Shown piece after piece: positions 62,553-64,000 of a stretch of 64,000 nt of DNA. Location: assembly GCA_903813345.2 (NCBI GenBank), contig CAIIXF020000010.1, positions 19,417,181 to 19,481,180 of the forward strand, given 5' to 3'. Both the position numbers and the translations under genes were made by a program. Position 1 is the stretch's first letter, and each line of letters begins with the position of its first letter. Source of the stretch: Owenia fusiformis (lineage: Eukaryota; Annelida; Polychaeta; Sabellida; Oweniidae). The notes beneath the pieces were generated by a model. It was not told where the DNA came from and made no database searches. It worked only from the letters and a program-made list of their open reading frames with translations.

Positions 62553-63184
62553 AGTAATGAGAGGTCTAAGAAAATGTTGTATACACTATTTTGTTCCAAC
62601 AAGGTTCGGAAAGATATTTAATTTCATTTTCAAGAATTGGTAGAAATAATTTTCGTATTAAATTGTCAATTAGTGATTACATAAACAACCGTGTATTTCT
62701 ATAGAATCTTTTCAATAATTGGTTTGAGAGAAAAACAGCGTTGAATTCAAATTCGTCGTGTCGATAGTAAAAAGGGGACGCACGGCAGCATCCCCCTTTT
62801 TGAGCCAATCCCTGGGGATTTTCTTTCATGGTGTGGAGGAGATGGAGACTCGGGCGAAAGAGGAACTGTGTGCTCTGACAAAAGAGGTGGAGATTCTAGT
62901 CTTCAAGTACAAATATCTAAGCACGAGTGCCAAGGTGAAAGGACCAAAATGAACTTAGCAAGAAAAAGCAAACTCTAAGTGCATACCAGTCAAGAAAAAC
63001 AAACCCCATATATCCCAAAACCATTATCTAACGTAAAAAGAAACAATGTCTAATATCCCCTTTCCCCCAACATTCAAGAACCGATATCACAATCCAAGAC
63101 CAGAACACCAAGGGACATTTCCTTCATACTGAAGTCATTACAATACATGTTGAAGAAAAAATTAGAAATTGATAGCCAATACTC

Positions 63185-63625
63185 ATAACATCCATGTAGA
63201 GTTCCTGAACAAATGCAAGCTTATAGTAAAGTCGATCTAATAACTGTAATTTTGTTGTGTTTTCACACCCATATAAAATATCACCATAGTCAAAAAGTGG
63301 CAGGATAAAAGATTTAAAGATTGTTTGAGATGTTTTCCATTTATTTTCTGAAAGAGCGCTTTTGGTGGATTTAAAAGTTTGTCTATTACGCCAAGTTCAG
63401 TTATGTGAAGGTCAAATGTGAGGTTTCTGTCTATGATTACCCTAAGTGCTTATTGCTGTTGGTATGTCTTGGTATAATGTCATTTTCGAGAGAAAGATCT
63501 ATGGTCAAAATTTAACGTTTCTTTGGATTGGAAAAGGTCAAATCTGTGCTTTTAGTAGCTTTAAAATTTAATTTCCATACTTCTAACCATTGAAAAATAT
63601 GGTTGAGATCCTCCTGTAGGGCATT
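63185..63625 (-). pseudogene. LINE reverse-transcriptase fragment, decayed
   Basis: Minus-strand translation shifts frame several times but shows, in order, the thumb/connection motifs of a Jockey/CR1-type non-LTR RT: LQEDLNHIFQWLEVWKLNF, KSTDLTFSNPKK, VIIDRNLTFDLHI, QKINGKHLKQ and FILPLFDYGDILY. In-frame stops and frame changes make it non-functional. The upstream catalytic part would lie beyond the window's right edge or is lost. Confidence 0.8.
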
Positions 63626-64000
63626 TCAAAAGTATAGCCTGGTGTAAGGCAAGTCATTTAAAGGAATATTCCTTGCCAAACCATCGCTCTCCTCATATGG
63701 TAGCTATAACCATATATATGCTTGCCATATTTAGCAAAACACGCAAAAATGTTTTGATATGGTCAAATTTGATCACTTAGAAATGTGATGCTCAATTCCA
63801 GTAAGCTGCCATCATCTTTTAAAATTTCACACAGGAAGTGATGTCATCGACTCTCAACTTTGCATATAGCATTAGGTGAGGAGCTATTAAGAATTACAAA
63901 ACCAGCTAAATATTCTTTTTCAACTTTGTATCTTATTTAATCCTTCTGAAAATCTCTTTTATTCTAAGTTGACAAGCCCTGAAAATATTTTTGCACAGAA

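Noticed and set aside
62758-62952. 64-codon ORF (coiled-coil-like EEMETRAKEELCALTKEVE)
   Set aside because: Lies between MITE and LINE remnants with no splice or promoter context; could be a repeat-derived fragment, so not called.

Overview
The window is animal nuclear DNA: A+T-rich, genes split by GT-AG introns, long non-coding stretches, and many non-autonomous transposons. An animal-type chloride-dependent alpha-amylase, two rhodopsin-class GPCRs, tandem CRAL-TRIO lipid-transfer genes and a Ngaro/PAT-type tyrosine-recombinase retrotransposon point to an invertebrate, probably marine (deuterostome or lophotrochozoan). The phylum cannot be fixed from the sequence alone.

Layout. 1-3.9 kb: two large foldback elements joined end to end; their arms carry copies of a TATA box plus a short acidic ORF. 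4.2-10.3 kb (+): a six-exon gene of no certain family. Its inferred 414-aa protein has a motif repeated three times and an IL-1-like C-terminal strand pattern, then a Thr/Pro/Asp repeat and a Cys-Cys-Cys tail. 12.0-15.9 kb (+): a complete six-exon alpha-amylase with TATA box, signal peptide, catalytic triad and chloride ligands. 16.5-30.4 kb (-): two tandem six-exon CRAL-TRIO/alpha-tocopherol-transfer-like genes (295 and 312 aa) with identical intron phases, introns loaded with TA-flanked palindromic elements. 32.0-41.6 kb (-): a Ngaro-like retrotransposon with A1-gag-RT/RNase H-recombinase-B1-A2-B2 structure, frameshifted and invaded by at least three other elements. 42.4-43.5 kb (-): intronless GPCR with an NRY motif. 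46.1-46.7 kb (+): a 102-aa ORF downstream of an ETS site and a duplicated YY1-type site. 49.9-50.9 kb: a 1.0-kb element whose terminal inverted repeats are minisatellites, with a 9-bp target duplication. 55.4-56.5 kb (+): a second intronless GPCR, enclosed by inverted arms about 7 kb apart. 63.2-63.6 kb (-): a decayed LINE reverse-transcriptase fragment.

The host genes do not form a functional pathway; amylase (secreted digestion), CRAL-TRIO proteins (intracellular lipid transfer) and the GPCRs are ordinary neighbours. The unifying theme is the density of palindromic (foldback/MITE) DNA: about fifteen separate long-inverted-repeat elements can be paired by eye, several nested and several with visible target-site duplications. 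All exon coordinates come from reading splice sites and checking intron phase by hand; no database search was possible.
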